Assembly (NCBI RefSeq): GCF_014526325.1
Contig: NZ_JACNMJ010000001.1
Span: forward strand, 682,001-746,000
Source of the DNA: Psychroserpens algicola
GTDB taxonomy: Bacteria > Bacteroidota > Bacteroidia > Flavobacteriales > Flavobacteriaceae
DNA length: 64,000 bases
Direction of reading: 5' to 3'
Positions 9,667-18,053 of this stretch are shown here, piece by piece; the stretch's first letter is position 1, and every line of letters starts with the position of its first letter. A program made the position numbers and the translations under genes. Below the pieces are notes generated by a model. That model searched no databases, was not told where the DNA came from, and saw only the letters and a program-made list of their open reading frames with translations.

Positions 9667-9684
9667 ATATAAACGGATTAATGG

Positions 9685-10419
9685 TTAGTAGATCGCGTCA
9701 ATAATCGTATGTTCTACTCTACTAACTAACGCTCTCTTATCTGTAAAGGTAGCTATTTCTAAAGGCTTATGAACAGTAAATTTAATATGATTTCCAATTC
9801 CCATCGGAAACTTACCATAACGTAACATTTTCCATGAGTTATTTACCGTAACAGGAACTATCCAAGCAGAAGGTGTTTTTGATATTAAAAGATCAAGTCC
9901 TTTGGTTTTGAAAGGTTTTGGAGTTCCGTCTTTACTCCTAGTACCTTCAGGAAAAATAACACCTGCACGATTGGTACTTTCTAGATAGTCGGCAAACGTC
10001 ATCATAGCTGGTAAAGCCTGCCGAGGATTTTTCCTATCAATCAAAACCGAACCGCCATGTCGCAAATTAAACGATACGCTCGGTATGCCTTTTCCTAACT
10101 CTTTTTTAGCAACAAATTTCACATGGTGCTTTCGCATATACCACATAATAGGAGATATGTCATACATACTTTGATGATTAGACACAATGAGTAGTGGTTT
10201 ATTTTTGGGAATATCATGTGGGTTATTCCAGGTAAACCGCGTACCTAAAACATTTAGACAACGCATTAAACTATACTGAAGTGCATCAACAGATATTTTA
10301 TGTGCCTGATAGCCAAAGACTTTAAAACAAAACCACTGAATTGGATGAAAAAACAACAGTGTGATTCCGAAGACTATAAAATAGATAACTGTTAAAGGAT
10401 AGGCTAGTAGTTTTCTCAT
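9685..10419 (-). CDS. plsC: 1-acyl-sn-glycerol-3-phosphate acyltransferase (PlsC family)
   Basis: About 244 aa from the ATG at 10417-10419 (MRKLLAYPLTVIYFIVF, an N-terminal membrane anchor). The acyltransferase motifs are present: block I SNHQSMYD (H-x4-D) and block III FPEGTRS; block II is seen as GSVLIDR. It transfers an acyl group to lysophosphatidic acid in phospholipid synthesis. An upstream ATG at 10435-10437 would add six residues, but a TATTTTTG promoter-like octamer (10424-10431) lies between the two, so the inner start is preferred. The gene heads a likely operon with the acyl-ACP desaturase. Confidence 0.9.
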   Translation of the reverse strand: MRKLLAYPLTVIYFIVFGITLLFFHPIQWFCFKVFGYQAHKISVDALQYSLMRCLNVLGTRFTWNNPHDIPKNKPLLIVSNHQSMYDISPIMWYMRKHHVKFVAKKELGKGIPSVSFNLRHGGSVLIDRKNPRQALPAMMTFADYLESTNRAGVIFPEGTRSKDGTPKPFKTKGLDLLISKTPSAWIVPVTVNNSWKMLRYGKFPMGIGNHIKFTVHKPLEIATFTDKRALVSRVEHTIIDAIY

Positions 10420-10423
10420 GAGA

Positions 10424-10431
10424 CAAAAATA
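10424..10431 (-). promoter_or_regulatory. -7 promoter-like element (TATTTTTG) very close to plsC start
   Basis: The octamer matches TAnnTTTG and ends only 4 nt before the ATG at 10419. Transcription would then begin at or next to the start codon. Confidence 0.35.
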
Positions 10432-10456
10432 ATTCAATGTCGTATATTCACAAAAA

Positions 10457-10477
10457 AACCACGATTAAATCGTGGTT
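10457..10477 (-). terminator. Intrinsic terminator of the bacilliredoxin gene
   Basis: AACCACGA and TCGTGGTT pair around a short TTAAA loop. Read on the minus strand, the hairpin is followed by a run of T (TTTTTTTG). It lies 28 nt after the bacilliredoxin stop. Confidence 0.85.
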
Positions 10478-10504
10478 ATAATTATTGGAATACGGTTATG
10501 CTTT

Positions 10505-10915
10505 CTAACAATGATCGTTATAAGCATCCATAAGGTTTTCAGCAATTAATTCAGCTGGACGACCTTCAATATGATGACGCTCTAACATATGAACCAATTC
10601 ACCATCCTTAAATAAAGCCATGCTTGGTGAACTTGGAGGAAAAGGAACCATATGTGCTCTTGCAGCATCAACAGCTTCTCTATCGACACCTGCAAATACA
10701 GTTACAATATGGTCTGGACGTTTTGCATTTTGCAAACTTTGTCTCGCTCCAGGACGAGCATTCGCAGCGGCACAACCACAAACCGAATTTACGACAACTA
10801 AAGTCGTTCCTTCTTTTGCTAATGCAGCTTCAACAGCTTCAGCTGTTTGTAATTCTTCAAAACCAACGTTGGTTAAATCCTCACGCATAGGTTTTACTAA
10901 TTCTGCTGGATACAT
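10505..10915 (-). CDS. Bacilliredoxin (BrxA/BrxB, YphP/YqiW family)
   Basis: The 136-aa protein has the family's hallmark Cys-Gly-Cys active site (Cys46 and Cys48 in NSVCGCAAANARPG) in a thioredoxin-like fold. Members of the family remove bacillithiol or related thiols from S-thiolated proteins, or act as disulfide isomerases. Length and motif match the full family. The gene is monocistronic, with a TATCTTTG promoter element 32 bp upstream and its own terminator downstream. An overlapping reading frame on the opposite strand is not considered a gene. Confidence 0.93.
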   Translation of the reverse strand: MYPAELVKPMREDLTNVGFEELQTAEAVEAALAKEGTTLVVVNSVCGCAAANARPGARQSLQNAKRPDHIVTVFAGVDREAVDAARAHMVPFPPSSPSMALFKDGELVHMLERHHIEGRPAELIAENLMDAYNDHC

Positions 10916-10946
10916 ATATTTTGTTTTTAAATTAATATTTAGACTG

Positions 10947-10954
10947 CAAAGATA
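10947..10954 (-). promoter_or_regulatory. -7 promoter element (TATCTTTG) of the bacilliredoxin gene
   Basis: Exact TAnnTTTG match on the minus strand, giving an expected leader of about 25 nt. Confidence 0.55.
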
Positions 10955-11100
10955 CGTAAAATTAGTAGCTATTTATAAGTATTCGGTAAGCAGTTTAAAT
11001 GCCGTTATTTAAGTTTTCAATAGTTCATCTAAATGTTTTTAATTTTTATTTGACTTCATTTTTCAGTAACAAAGTCTGTATCATTTCTACTAACAAATAG

Positions 11101-11108
11101 TATATTTG
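11101..11108 (+). promoter_or_regulatory. -7 promoter element (TATATTTG) of the TerB/J-domain gene
   Basis: Exact TAnnTTTG match ending 26 bp before the ATG at 11135. Confidence 0.5.
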
Positions 11109-11134
11109 GTATTCACATTAAATAAAATAGATAC

Positions 11135-11926
11135 ATGAGTTTTGCAAAATGGGTAGGAGGCGCTTTAGGATGGTCATTTGGTGGTCCTATTGGAGCTATA
11201 ATTGGTCTTGCTATTGGAAGTTTAATTGATGGTGCAGCCGAACAAAAAGGGTTTTTACTGGGTGATGGAAACTCACAAAACAGACAAAGTTCTAGGCCAT
11301 CATCTCGACATCGTACACAATCGAGAACAAGAACGCGTCCTCAAACGCAATCTGGTGATTTTGAAGTGAGTTTATTAATTCTAGCTTCGGTTGTTATAAA
11401 AGCCGATGGTAAACAAGACCAAAGCGAGTTGAATTATGTACGCCAACAATTTGTAAGCATGTATGGAAAAGATAGAGCCAATCATGCGTTTAGGCTATTT
11501 AAAAATATAAGTAAGCAACAAATTCCGACACGAAAAGTTTGTTTACAAATTAGAGAAATGATGGATCATTCCTCACGATTACAGTTGCTGCATTTTCTCT
11601 TCGGAATAGCCAAAGCAGATGGTATGGTAACCGATGATGAAGTTTCACAAATTTATATGATTTCTGGCTATTTAGGAATCAGCTCTCGAGACTACTCTAG
11701 CATTAAAGCTATGTTTTACAATAGCAGTGATAATGCCTATAAAATATTAGAAATCACCAAAGAGGCAACTGATGAAGAGGTTAAAAAAGCCTACAGAAAA
11801 ATGGCAAAAAAATACCATCCAGATAAAGTTATTCACTTAGGCAAGGAGCATCAAAAAGGTGCTGAAGAAAAGTTTAGACAAGTTCAAAAAGCTTATGAAC
11901 ACATACAGAAAGAACGTGGGTTTTAA
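11135..11926 (+). CDS. DjlA-like TerB and J-domain protein
   Basis: The 263-aa protein begins with a Gly-rich hydrophobic segment (ALGWSFGGPIGAIIGLAIGS, about residues 10-30) resembling a glycine-zipper membrane anchor. A basic Arg/Ser/Gln-rich linker follows (about 50-73), then a TerB-like helical domain (about 78-195, with KADGKQDQSELN and KADGMVTDDEV). The C-terminal J domain contains HPD at 228-230. This is the DjlA arrangement, a membrane-associated co-chaperone that stimulates DnaK through the HPD loop. Clients are unknown. It is apparently a single-gene unit. Confidence 0.88.
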   Translation: MSFAKWVGGALGWSFGGPIGAIIGLAIGSLIDGAAEQKGFLLGDGNSQNRQSSRPSSRHRTQSRTRTRPQTQSGDFEVSLLILASVVIKADGKQDQSELNYVRQQFVSMYGKDRANHAFRLFKNISKQQIPTRKVCLQIREMMDHSSRLQLLHFLFGIAKADGMVTDDEVSQIYMISGYLGISSRDYSSIKAMFYNSSDNAYKILEITKEATDEEVKKAYRKMAKKYHPDKVIHLGKEHQKGAEEKFRQVQKAYEHIQKERGF

Positions 11927-12103
11927 TCTTTTAATAATTTGATTTTATTCAGGTGAAGACTTCAATATCTATCTAAAATGCAATCAGATATGTCTTGTTA
12001 AATGCCTATCTATTAGACCTGAAAGCTAACTTTTGTGAATTGTGCGTATTAATTTGAGGCATAGAATTTGTGATAAACTTTTAGCTAATCAATACTATTA
12101 CTA

Positions 12104-12520
12104 ATGACATTCTCGATTTCTTTTTTACTGCTTTTAAGTGCTGTTATTACAAATGCACAAGAGGTTACAGGAACCTACCAGCTACATTCTAAATCTGATG
12201 ATTTTGAACTTACCCGAACACTTACACTTAATGCCGATGGTACCTTCGATTATTATAATTACAGATGGGTAGAAAGAGGTATTCCTCAAGATACGCATAC
12301 CTACGGAAAAGGAACATGGACTCAAGATGATAAGGTGATTTCTTTTTTTACTGAAGCTGAAAGTTTAGATGATAAATTCACCTTAGATTTTAGTGGTACA
12401 AAAGCCCGGTTTATTAGTAAATCATCAAGAGATAAGTCTGACCGCTCCATTAAAACTGCTCTAAGATTTTACGAATCTGAAATTTTTTGGATAAAAGGAA
12501 TGAAACTTATTAAACAATAA
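12104..12520 (+). CDS. Small secreted lipocalin-like protein, unknown function
   Basis: The 138-aa protein has a signal peptide (FSISFLLLLSAVITNAQE). The mature part reads as an antiparallel beta-barrel-like run: VTGTYQLHSKSDDFELTRTL, LNADGTFDYYNY, GKGTWTQDDKVISFF. The G-T-Y followed by L-x-x-D-G-T-F and G-x-W pattern is common in lipocalin-like secreted proteins of Bacteroidota. No catalytic residues are seen. The 177-bp gap before it contains no gene or clear promoter. It converges with the metal permease operon, the two stops being separated by a single base. Confidence 0.72.
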   Translation: MTFSISFLLLLSAVITNAQEVTGTYQLHSKSDDFELTRTLTLNADGTFDYYNYRWVERGIPQDTHTYGKGTWTQDDKVISFFTEAESLDDKFTLDFSGTKARFISKSSRDKSDRSIKTALRFYESEIFWIKGMKLIKQ

Positions 12521-12521
12521 A

Positions 12522-13685
12522 TCAACCTCTAAACAAAAAGAAGTCATCTTTCATGTCTTCAATTTGTGCGTCTTCATTAGTAATAATGTAATCTATAGCT
12601 TGTGTTGTAAATTCATCACCTTTTGAAGTTAAGGATACTATATGATTATCGATGATTATCATATTATTTTTTAAAGCTAAATCTAAAACCGTTTTTGAAC
12701 GCACTTTTTGCCAATTAATGTGCTCATTTAGATGGTTAACATGACGCTCTTGCACTTCATCATGATTTTTTAAATGGAGTAAAAAGGTAAGTAACGAGAC
12801 TTCTGTGCGCTGTTGTTTTTCTCTATACAATACCGCTATCACACCTTTACTAGGAGCAAATAAGTATACCATTAAAAATAAAAATCCGAGCATTGTTGTT
12901 ATCGATCCAGCAATAGAGGCATCGAGCCAATGAGCAAACCAGTAACCAGAAATCGCACTAAACACGCCAAAAATAATTGAGAGTAGCAACATCTTTTTGA
13001 GATCTGTAGTTAGTAAATAGGCAGTGGCAGAAGGCGCAATCATTAATGCCACAACCAAAATTGCACCTACAGCATCAAAAGCGCCTACTGTAGTAACAGA
13101 GGACACGGTCATCAAACCGTAATGAATTATTACAGGAGAAAAGCCTAATGACGCTGCTAAACCTTTATCGAAAGTACTCAGTTTTAATTCTTTAAAAAAT
13201 GCGATTAGCAGGATGATGGTAATGATGAGTATGCTTCCAATAATCCATAACGATTTCGGACCAACATCAACTCCCGAAATTATCAAACGATCAAAAGGTG
13301 CCAGGGCTAGTTCTCCAACCAGAACAGCATCAATATCGAGATGAATATCATTGGCTCTTTTGGCAATCATAAGTACTCCAATACTAAACAACACAGGAAA
13401 AACCAATCCTATTGCGGTGTCTTCTTTTACCAATCCTGTTTTTTGAATGTATTCTACCAAGACTACTGTGATGACTCCAGTTAAAGCTGCCAGAACGATT
13501 AATAAAGGTGAGTTTAAATCTTGAGTTATAAAAAATCCAACCACAATTCCTGGTAATATAGAGTGGCTAATTGCATCGCTGATCATGGCCATTTTCCGAA
13601 GCACTAAAAACGTTCCAGGAATGGCACAAGCAACAGCAACAAGGCTCGCTATGAGTTGTATTTCTAGTTGAGCGCTATTCATCAT
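12522..13685 (-). CDS. Metal ABC transporter permease with C-terminal winged-helix-like extension
   Basis: The 387-aa protein matches the ZnuB/TroC/MntB (ABC-3) permease family over about residues 1-280, with about eight membrane segments and motifs such as MAMISDAISHSILPGIVVGF. The family moves Mn2+, Zn2+ or Fe2+ inward. The protein is about 100 residues longer than classic members. The tail (about 295-380) is soluble and helical and ends in a wing-like NMIIIDNHIVSLTSKGDEF, resembling DtxR-type DNA-binding domains. It overlaps the upstream permease gene by 11 nt, indicating tight co-expression. The metal cannot be read from sequence; the linked repressor suggests manganese or iron. Confidence 0.9.
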   Translation of the reverse strand: MMNSAQLEIQLIASLVAVACAIPGTFLVLRKMAMISDAISHSILPGIVVGFFITQDLNSPLLIVLAALTGVITVVLVEYIQKTGLVKEDTAIGLVFPVLFSIGVLMIAKRANDIHLDIDAVLVGELALAPFDRLIISGVDVGPKSLWIIGSILIITIILLIAFFKELKLSTFDKGLAASLGFSPVIIHYGLMTVSSVTTVGAFDAVGAILVVALMIAPSATAYLLTTDLKKMLLLSIIFGVFSAISGYWFAHWLDASIAGSITTMLGFLFLMVYLFAPSKGVIAVLYREKQQRTEVSLLTFLLHLKNHDEVQERHVNHLNEHINWQKVRSKTVLDLALKNNMIIIDNHIVSLTSKGDEFTTQAIDYIITNEDAQIEDMKDDFFLFRG

Positions 13686-14802
13686 TCTTAGTAAGTTGGT
13701 TATATAAATTTAATGCCGACTCAAAGCCTTCGTTGGTTAAACTCCATGTAGAACCATCGAGTGTTACATAATTTTTTTCTACCAGTTTTTTAAGGGTTCC
13801 TTTTGTATATCCTTGAAAATTATTCAAGATTTTAATTTCATGAGGATGAGATATATTATCGTGTGTTATTGCAATGTCATACATAAATGACAAGGTTTTG
13901 TGCAGTTGTAAATCACGTCGATTTTTAATAAATCGAATTTGCTTAAATAATAAACCTCGACTTGGAGAGAACACAAAAGAAATAAACACAAAAACCGCTG
14001 CAACCAAAACAATGACCGGACCCGTAGATAAATTATTCTGACTGGCACTAATTGCAGTTCCGAACACACCAGAAAACGCTCCAAATATAGCAGCTAAAAA
14101 CACCATTGTAGCCAAACTATTAGTCCATTGTCTGGCTGCTGCTGCAGGTGCTAAAAGCATCGCACTCATTAACACCACTCCAACAGTTTGGAGTCCTAGT
14201 ACTATAGCCAGAACTATAAAACTTGTAATCAATATATCTATTGTTTTTGTATTGAATCCTAATGTTTTTGCATAATCTTTATCAAAGAGTAAAATTTTGA
14301 ATTCTTTCCAGAACAATAACAGTACGAAGAGGCAAATCCCTGTAACTATAACCATCATCCAGACGTCACTTTCAACAAGCGTAGCCGCTTGACCAAATAA
14401 ATATTTGTCTAATCCTGCTTGATTTGCATTGGGTTGCTTTTGAATAAATGTGAGTAGGAGCATTCCGAAGCCAAAAAACAACGATAATATAAGTCCAAGT
14501 GCTGTATCTGATTTAAGATGCGTTTTGGTGATAATACCTCTAATCCAAAACGTACCAATCAACCCACTCACTAATGCGCCTAGTAATAACGTATTACTAT
14601 CTTTTGCTCCTGTAATAAGAAATGCAATGGCAATTCCGGGAAGTGCAGCATGTGAGATAGCATCACCAAGTAAACTTTGTTTTCTGAGTACAGCAAAGCT
14701 TCCCAACATGCCAGTGACAGCTCCAAGAATTGTGGTTCCGAGTGTAATGGTTCTGAGGGTATAGTCAGAAAATACTAAAGAGAAATACTCCTGAATAGTC
14801 AT
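13675..14802 (-). CDS. Metal ABC transporter permease with C-terminal winged-helix-like extension
   Basis: The 375-aa protein is a second ABC-3 family permease, homologous to its downstream neighbour: compare AVLRKQSLLGDAISHAALPGIAIAF here with LRKMAMISDAISHSILPGI there. About eight TM segments span residues 1-285. A soluble tail follows (about 300-375) with LKKLVEKNYVTLDGSTWSLTNEGFESAL, the recognition helix-wing pattern of DtxR/MarR-like domains. The start codon overlaps the ATPase gene stop by one base. The two permeases probably form a heterodimeric channel with the ATPase. Confidence 0.9.
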   Translation of the reverse strand: MTIQEYFSLVFSDYTLRTITLGTTILGAVTGMLGSFAVLRKQSLLGDAISHAALPGIAIAFLITGAKDSNTLLLGALVSGLIGTFWIRGIITKTHLKSDTALGLILSLFFGFGMLLLTFIQKQPNANQAGLDKYLFGQAATLVESDVWMMVIVTGICLFVLLLFWKEFKILLFDKDYAKTLGFNTKTIDILITSFIVLAIVLGLQTVGVVLMSAMLLAPAAAARQWTNSLATMVFLAAIFGAFSGVFGTAISASQNNLSTGPVIVLVAAVFVFISFVFSPSRGLLFKQIRFIKNRRDLQLHKTLSFMYDIAITHDNISHPHEIKILNNFQGYTKGTLKKLVEKNYVTLDGSTWSLTNEGFESALNLYNQLTKNDE

Positions 14803-15539
14803 TATTCTTGTATACTTACTTTATAATTAATACCATAGGTCTTGGTCAAATTATCATCGTTGAAAATATCCTTCACCGGACCTGTGGCTATTTTTTTCAC
14901 ATTTAAAAAGGTTACCCAATCAAAATATTCGGGAACAGTTTGTAAATCATGGTGAACTACAATAACTGTTTTTCCTGCTTTTCTTAATTCTTTTAAAATA
15001 TTGATGATAGCAATTTCGGTCGTAGCATCAACACCTTGAAAGGGTTCATCCATAAAATAGATAGATGCATCTTGCACAAGAGCACGTGCTAAAAATATAC
15101 GCTGTTGTTGTCCTCCTGATAACTGACTTATTTGTCGGTTTTTAAAAGGCAGCATCCCTACTTTTTCAAGGGCTTCTAAAGCTGCTTTTTTTTGCTTTTG
15201 TTTTGGGCGTTTAATCCAGCCTAAACTTCCGTAAGTACCCATTAATACAACATCTAAAGCTGTCGTTGGGAAGTCCCAATCTACACTCCCCTTTTGAGGT
15301 ACATAAGCAACTAAAGACCGTTGCTTTTCATATGATTTCCCATAAATAGATACACTTCCAGCTATAGGTTTTAAAATCCCTAAAATAGATTTAATTAATG
15401 TCGATTTACCAGCACCATTAGGACCTACAATCGCCATCAAAACACCTTCAGGTATTTCTAAATCAATATCCCAAAGCACAGGTTTGTAATTATATGCTAC
15501 TGTTAAATCATCTACTTGTACAGCGATTTTATGACTCAT
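14802..15539 (-). CDS. Metal ABC transporter ATP-binding protein
   Basis: The 245-aa ATPase shows Walker [10 protein letters not shown] (about residues 39-47), the Q-loop near [13 protein letters not shown], the signature LSGGQQQR and Walker [10 protein letters not shown], followed by an H-loop (VVHHD). It energises the adjacent permeases of the Mn/Zn/Fe chelate type; DWDFP after the Q-loop is typical of this subfamily. Its start overlaps the stop of the binding-protein gene by one base, and the next gene starts on its stop. All four transporter genes are therefore translationally coupled. Confidence 0.95.
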   Translation of the reverse strand: MSHKIAVQVDDLTVAYNYKPVLWDIDLEIPEGVLMAIVGPNGAGKSTLIKSILGILKPIAGSVSIYGKSYEKQRSLVAYVPQKGSVDWDFPTTALDVVLMGTYGSLGWIKRPKQKQKKAALEALEKVGMLPFKNRQISQLSGGQQQRIFLARALVQDASIYFMDEPFQGVDATTEIAIINILKELRKAGKTVIVVHHDLQTVPEYFDWVTFLNVKKIATGPVKDIFNDDNLTKTYGINYKVSIQE

Positions 15540-16447
15540 TATTTTAATGCGTTTACAATTGTGTTTACGTTATATTCAAACATTCCAATATAGGTACCTT
15601 CAACTGTTCCTGCATTTCCTAATGCATCAGAATAGAGTGTCCCTCCTATTGTCACTTCATGACCTTTAGATTTTACGGCTGCCTGTAAGGCTTCAATGGT
15701 TCGTTTGGGTACTGAACTCTCAACAAAAATAGCTTTGATTTGTTTTTCAATAATAAAAGCAGATAACTTCTGTACGTCTTGAACTCCAGCTTCAGTAGCA
15801 GTAGATAACCCTTGTAATCCAACCACTTCAAAATCGTAAGCTTTTCCAAAGTAATTAAAGGCATCATGAGCTGTCACCAAAATTCTTTGATCCCGAGGGA
15901 GCTCATTAACAATACCAACAACATTGTTTTCGAGAGCTGTAAGCTTTTCTAGATAAGCCGCTAAATTTTTTGAATAGGCTTCGGCATTTGTGGGATCTTT
16001 TTCTGAAAGCACCTCAGCTACTTTTTTTGAAAATTGCTTAAAATAGTTAATATCAAACCACACATGAGGATCGTAATTTGAAGCAAAATAATCAGACCCA
16101 ATCAAAGTATTTTTATCCAGCGTTTCTCCGAGAGCAATTGGTGTTTTAGTTGCAGTACCCATTTTTTCAAAAACCTCAACAAGTTTACCTTCTAAATGCA
16201 ATCCGTTATAAAAAATCACATTAGCATTAACCAATTTGGTTACGTCTCCTTCACTGGCTTTGAACAGATGTGGATCAACACCACTTCCCATTAAACCCTG
16301 AACATTTACATAATCTCCACCTATATTTTTCACCAAATCGGTAATCATGGTGGTTGTGGTTACGATGTTTAGTTTACCGTTAGTTGGTGTCTCATTTTTA
16401 CAACTGAAACTTACTATGATTAATACTAGGAATATAATTTTTTTCAT
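15539..16447 (-). CDS. Metal-binding lipoprotein of ABC importer (ZnuA/TroA family)
   Basis: About 302 aa from ATG 16445-16447 ([18 protein letters not shown], a lipoprotein signal with the lipobox Cys). Family metal ligands are visible: His in [15 protein letters not shown], His in NYDPHVWFD, His in [14 protein letters not shown] and a late Asp in TLYSDALG. There is no long His-rich loop of the kind usual in zinc-specific ZnuA, which favours Mn or Fe as the substrate (inference). It delivers metal to the membrane permeases encoded downstream. A start seven codons earlier (16468) is possible but lengthens the basic N-terminus before the signal peptide. Confidence 0.92.
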   Translation of the reverse strand: MKKIIFLVLIIVSFSCKNETPTNGKLNIVTTTTMITDLVKNIGGDYVNVQGLMGSGVDPHLFKASEGDVTKLVNANVIFYNGLHLEGKLVEVFEKMGTATKTPIALGETLDKNTLIGSDYFASNYDPHVWFDINYFKQFSKKVAEVLSEKDPTNAEAYSKNLAAYLEKLTALENNVVGIVNELPRDQRILVTAHDAFNYFGKAYDFEVVGLQGLSTATEAGVQDVQKLSAFIIEKQIKAIFVESSVPKRTIEALQAAVKSKGHEVTIGGTLYSDALGNAGTVEGTYIGMFEYNVNTIVNALK

Positions 16448-16474
16448 TTTTATTTTTTTAATAATCATTATTAG

Positions 16475-17284
16475 TTAGCGTTCATTAAGCATTCTGAAAC
16501 TTGCGCCGAAACCCACTAATATATCTTGTCCTTTGGTGATACTTGTTCCGAAATAGGCATCTAATTGCAAATCATTCGACACCAAATACGTAAAGCCTGC
16601 GTCCCAGTAATGGTTGGCCAAACTATCTTCGGGCAAATCGCCATAAAGTTCTGCGTATATTCCAAATTTATCCGTAATACTATAACCATAAGCAAGCGTA
16701 TAGATAGCGGCAGCTTCAGGAGAATCATTTCCCCATTGAGCTCCAATATTATAGCCTAAACTGGATTTTTCGCTTAAGGTATGTGAGAGAGAAAATCTAA
16801 AATCGACACCTGTTGTTTCCGGACGGTAATCTTGAGCCGCTGAAAACAATGGAAAAACGTGACCAATTAAAGCTATTTCTGGCATACCATTTTCTTCTTT
16901 GGCAATATCAATTTTAACACCCAATAACAATGGAGATAAACCGCTGCTTACATTCGCTAATTTATTGCCATTAACTTTAGTTACACCTTCTACAAAATCC
17001 CAGCCCAAACGTAATTCTAAATTATCTAGAATTCCATAACGAATAAGCGTTGTATTATAGGTATAGGATTCCTGCTTTATAGAATTCTCTTCAAAAGATT
17101 CATACACTCCTCCTGTTTCGATTTGGAGAATTCCTTTTCCAACTGTTGATGAAGCTTCAGTAGCATCTGGTCTATCAGTTATCAGAGGTTCAGATTTAAC
17201 ACTTGTTTGGGTATCACTTTGTGCAGCAATTGCAGTAGTGACTAGCATGAATAAAATAATTACGTAGGTGTTACTAGTTTTCAT
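16475..17284 (-). CDS. Outer-membrane beta-barrel protein, MetA-pathway/transporter family
   Basis: About 269 aa from ATG 17282-17284 (MKTSNTYVIILFMLVTTAIA, signal peptide ending AAQ). The mature start EPLITDRPDATEASSTVGKG matches the 'MetA-pathway of phenol degradation' transporter-like family. Alternating strands follow (LELRLGWDFVEG, YAELYGDLPEDS), ending in an aromatic residue-rich strand as outer-membrane barrels do. The gene starts inside the last codons of the metal repressor and lies immediately before the metal-binding lipoprotein gene. I infer an outer-membrane component for metal entry; the family itself has no firm substrate. Confidence 0.8.
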   Translation of the reverse strand: MKTSNTYVIILFMLVTTAIAAQSDTQTSVKSEPLITDRPDATEASSTVGKGILQIETGGVYESFEENSIKQESYTYNTTLIRYGILDNLELRLGWDFVEGVTKVNGNKLANVSSGLSPLLLGVKIDIAKEENGMPEIALIGHVFPLFSAAQDYRPETTGVDFRFSLSHTLSEKSSLGYNIGAQWGNDSPEAAAIYTLAYGYSITDKFGIYAELYGDLPEDSLANHYWDAGFTYLVSNDLQLDAYFGTSITKGQDILVGFGASFRMLNER

Positions 17285-17930
17285 CAACATAAATAATTTT
17301 AGTAAAATCTTCATTTAAAACAATGGTGTTTGAACCAATTAAAATCTGAGTCATTTTGTTATTAACAAACTGCTTTGAAACCGTAAGTGTATTTCTGTAC
17401 TTAATCTGGTTTTGAGCACAAAATTCAAAAAACTCTTTATCATCGCTCATTAATCTTGAAATCATATAGGTTTGACCTTCTTTAGCTTCAGACAATGAAA
17501 TTGAAGTGTTTTTAGTCGTGATTTCTCCTAACGCATTCGGAATAGGGTCGCCATGAGGATCAAATTTTGGATGTCCTAAATACTCACTTATTTTTTCTGC
17601 CAACAAATCCGAAGTTTGATGCTCTAAGAGTTCCGCTTCACGATGAATATCATGCAAAGACATGTCAAACATTTTAAACAGTAAAGCTTCCCAAAGACGA
17701 TGCTTCCTAATTACATTGAGAGCCATTTTAGTGCCTTTTTCCGTAAGTTGGAGTTCTTGATATTTCTCGTAATTCAATAATTCTTTAGCAGCCAGTTTTT
17801 TCGCCATATCTGTTGCTGCTGCATTAGAAATACCTAGCTTTTTTGCAATATTCCCAGGCTTGGTATCCTTTATATCATGCATATTATTCTTGTAAATAGC
17901 TTTTACAAAATTTTCTATCGCTACAGACAT
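17274..17930 (-). CDS. DtxR/MntR-family metal-dependent transcriptional repressor
   Basis: The 218-aa protein has an N-terminal winged helix (residues about 1-65, TKPGNIAKKLGISNAAATDM) and a metal-binding/dimerisation domain with the family ligands in KHRLWEALLFKMF, EAELLEHQ and HPKFDPHGDPIP (about 75-135). The C-terminal domain (about 140-215) is FeoA/SH3-like. Members bind Mn2+ or Fe2+ and then repress uptake genes. It is the first gene of the operon that includes the outer-membrane protein and ABC transporter. A perfect palindrome at 17952-17967 just downstream of its promoter is the likely autoregulatory operator. Confidence 0.93.
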   Translation of the reverse strand: MSVAIENFVKAIYKNNMHDIKDTKPGNIAKKLGISNAAATDMAKKLAAKELLNYEKYQELQLTEKGTKMALNVIRKHRLWEALLFKMFDMSLHDIHREAELLEHQTSDLLAEKISEYLGHPKFDPHGDPIPNALGEITTKNTSISLSEAKEGQTYMISRLMSDDKEFFEFCAQNQIKYRNTLTVSKQFVNNKMTQILIGSNTIVLNEDFTKIIYVDEN

Positions 17931-17951
17931 TTATTATTGCTTTAAATTATT

Positions 17952-17967
17952 TTTAAGTATACTTAAA
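17952..17967. promoter_or_regulatory. Palindromic operator (MntR/DtxR-like box)
   Basis: TTTAAGTATACTTAAA is a perfect 16-bp palindrome 21 bp upstream of the repressor start. It sits directly downstream of the -7 element at 17975-17982, so it overlaps the expected transcription start. Shape and position fit repression by a DtxR-type dimer. Confidence 0.7.
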
Positions 17968-17974
17968 TATTTTA

Positions 17975-17982
17975 CAAAAGTA
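17975..17982 (-). promoter_or_regulatory. -7 promoter element (TACTTTTG) of the metal-uptake operon
   Basis: Exact TAnnTTTG match on the minus strand. The candidate TTG at 18005-18007 is 22 bp away, slightly more than the usual 19. Confidence 0.5.
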
Positions 17983-18053
17983 ACTAAAAAATTTAAAGTT
18001 AGGACAACTTTATTAGAATTAGTAACTTCACATCATTATTAAAACAACCATTT

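Noticed and set aside
10620-11012. 130-aa frame opposite the bacilliredoxin gene
   Set aside because: It overlaps a gene with a clear CGC active site, promoter and terminator, and its product has no recognisable features.
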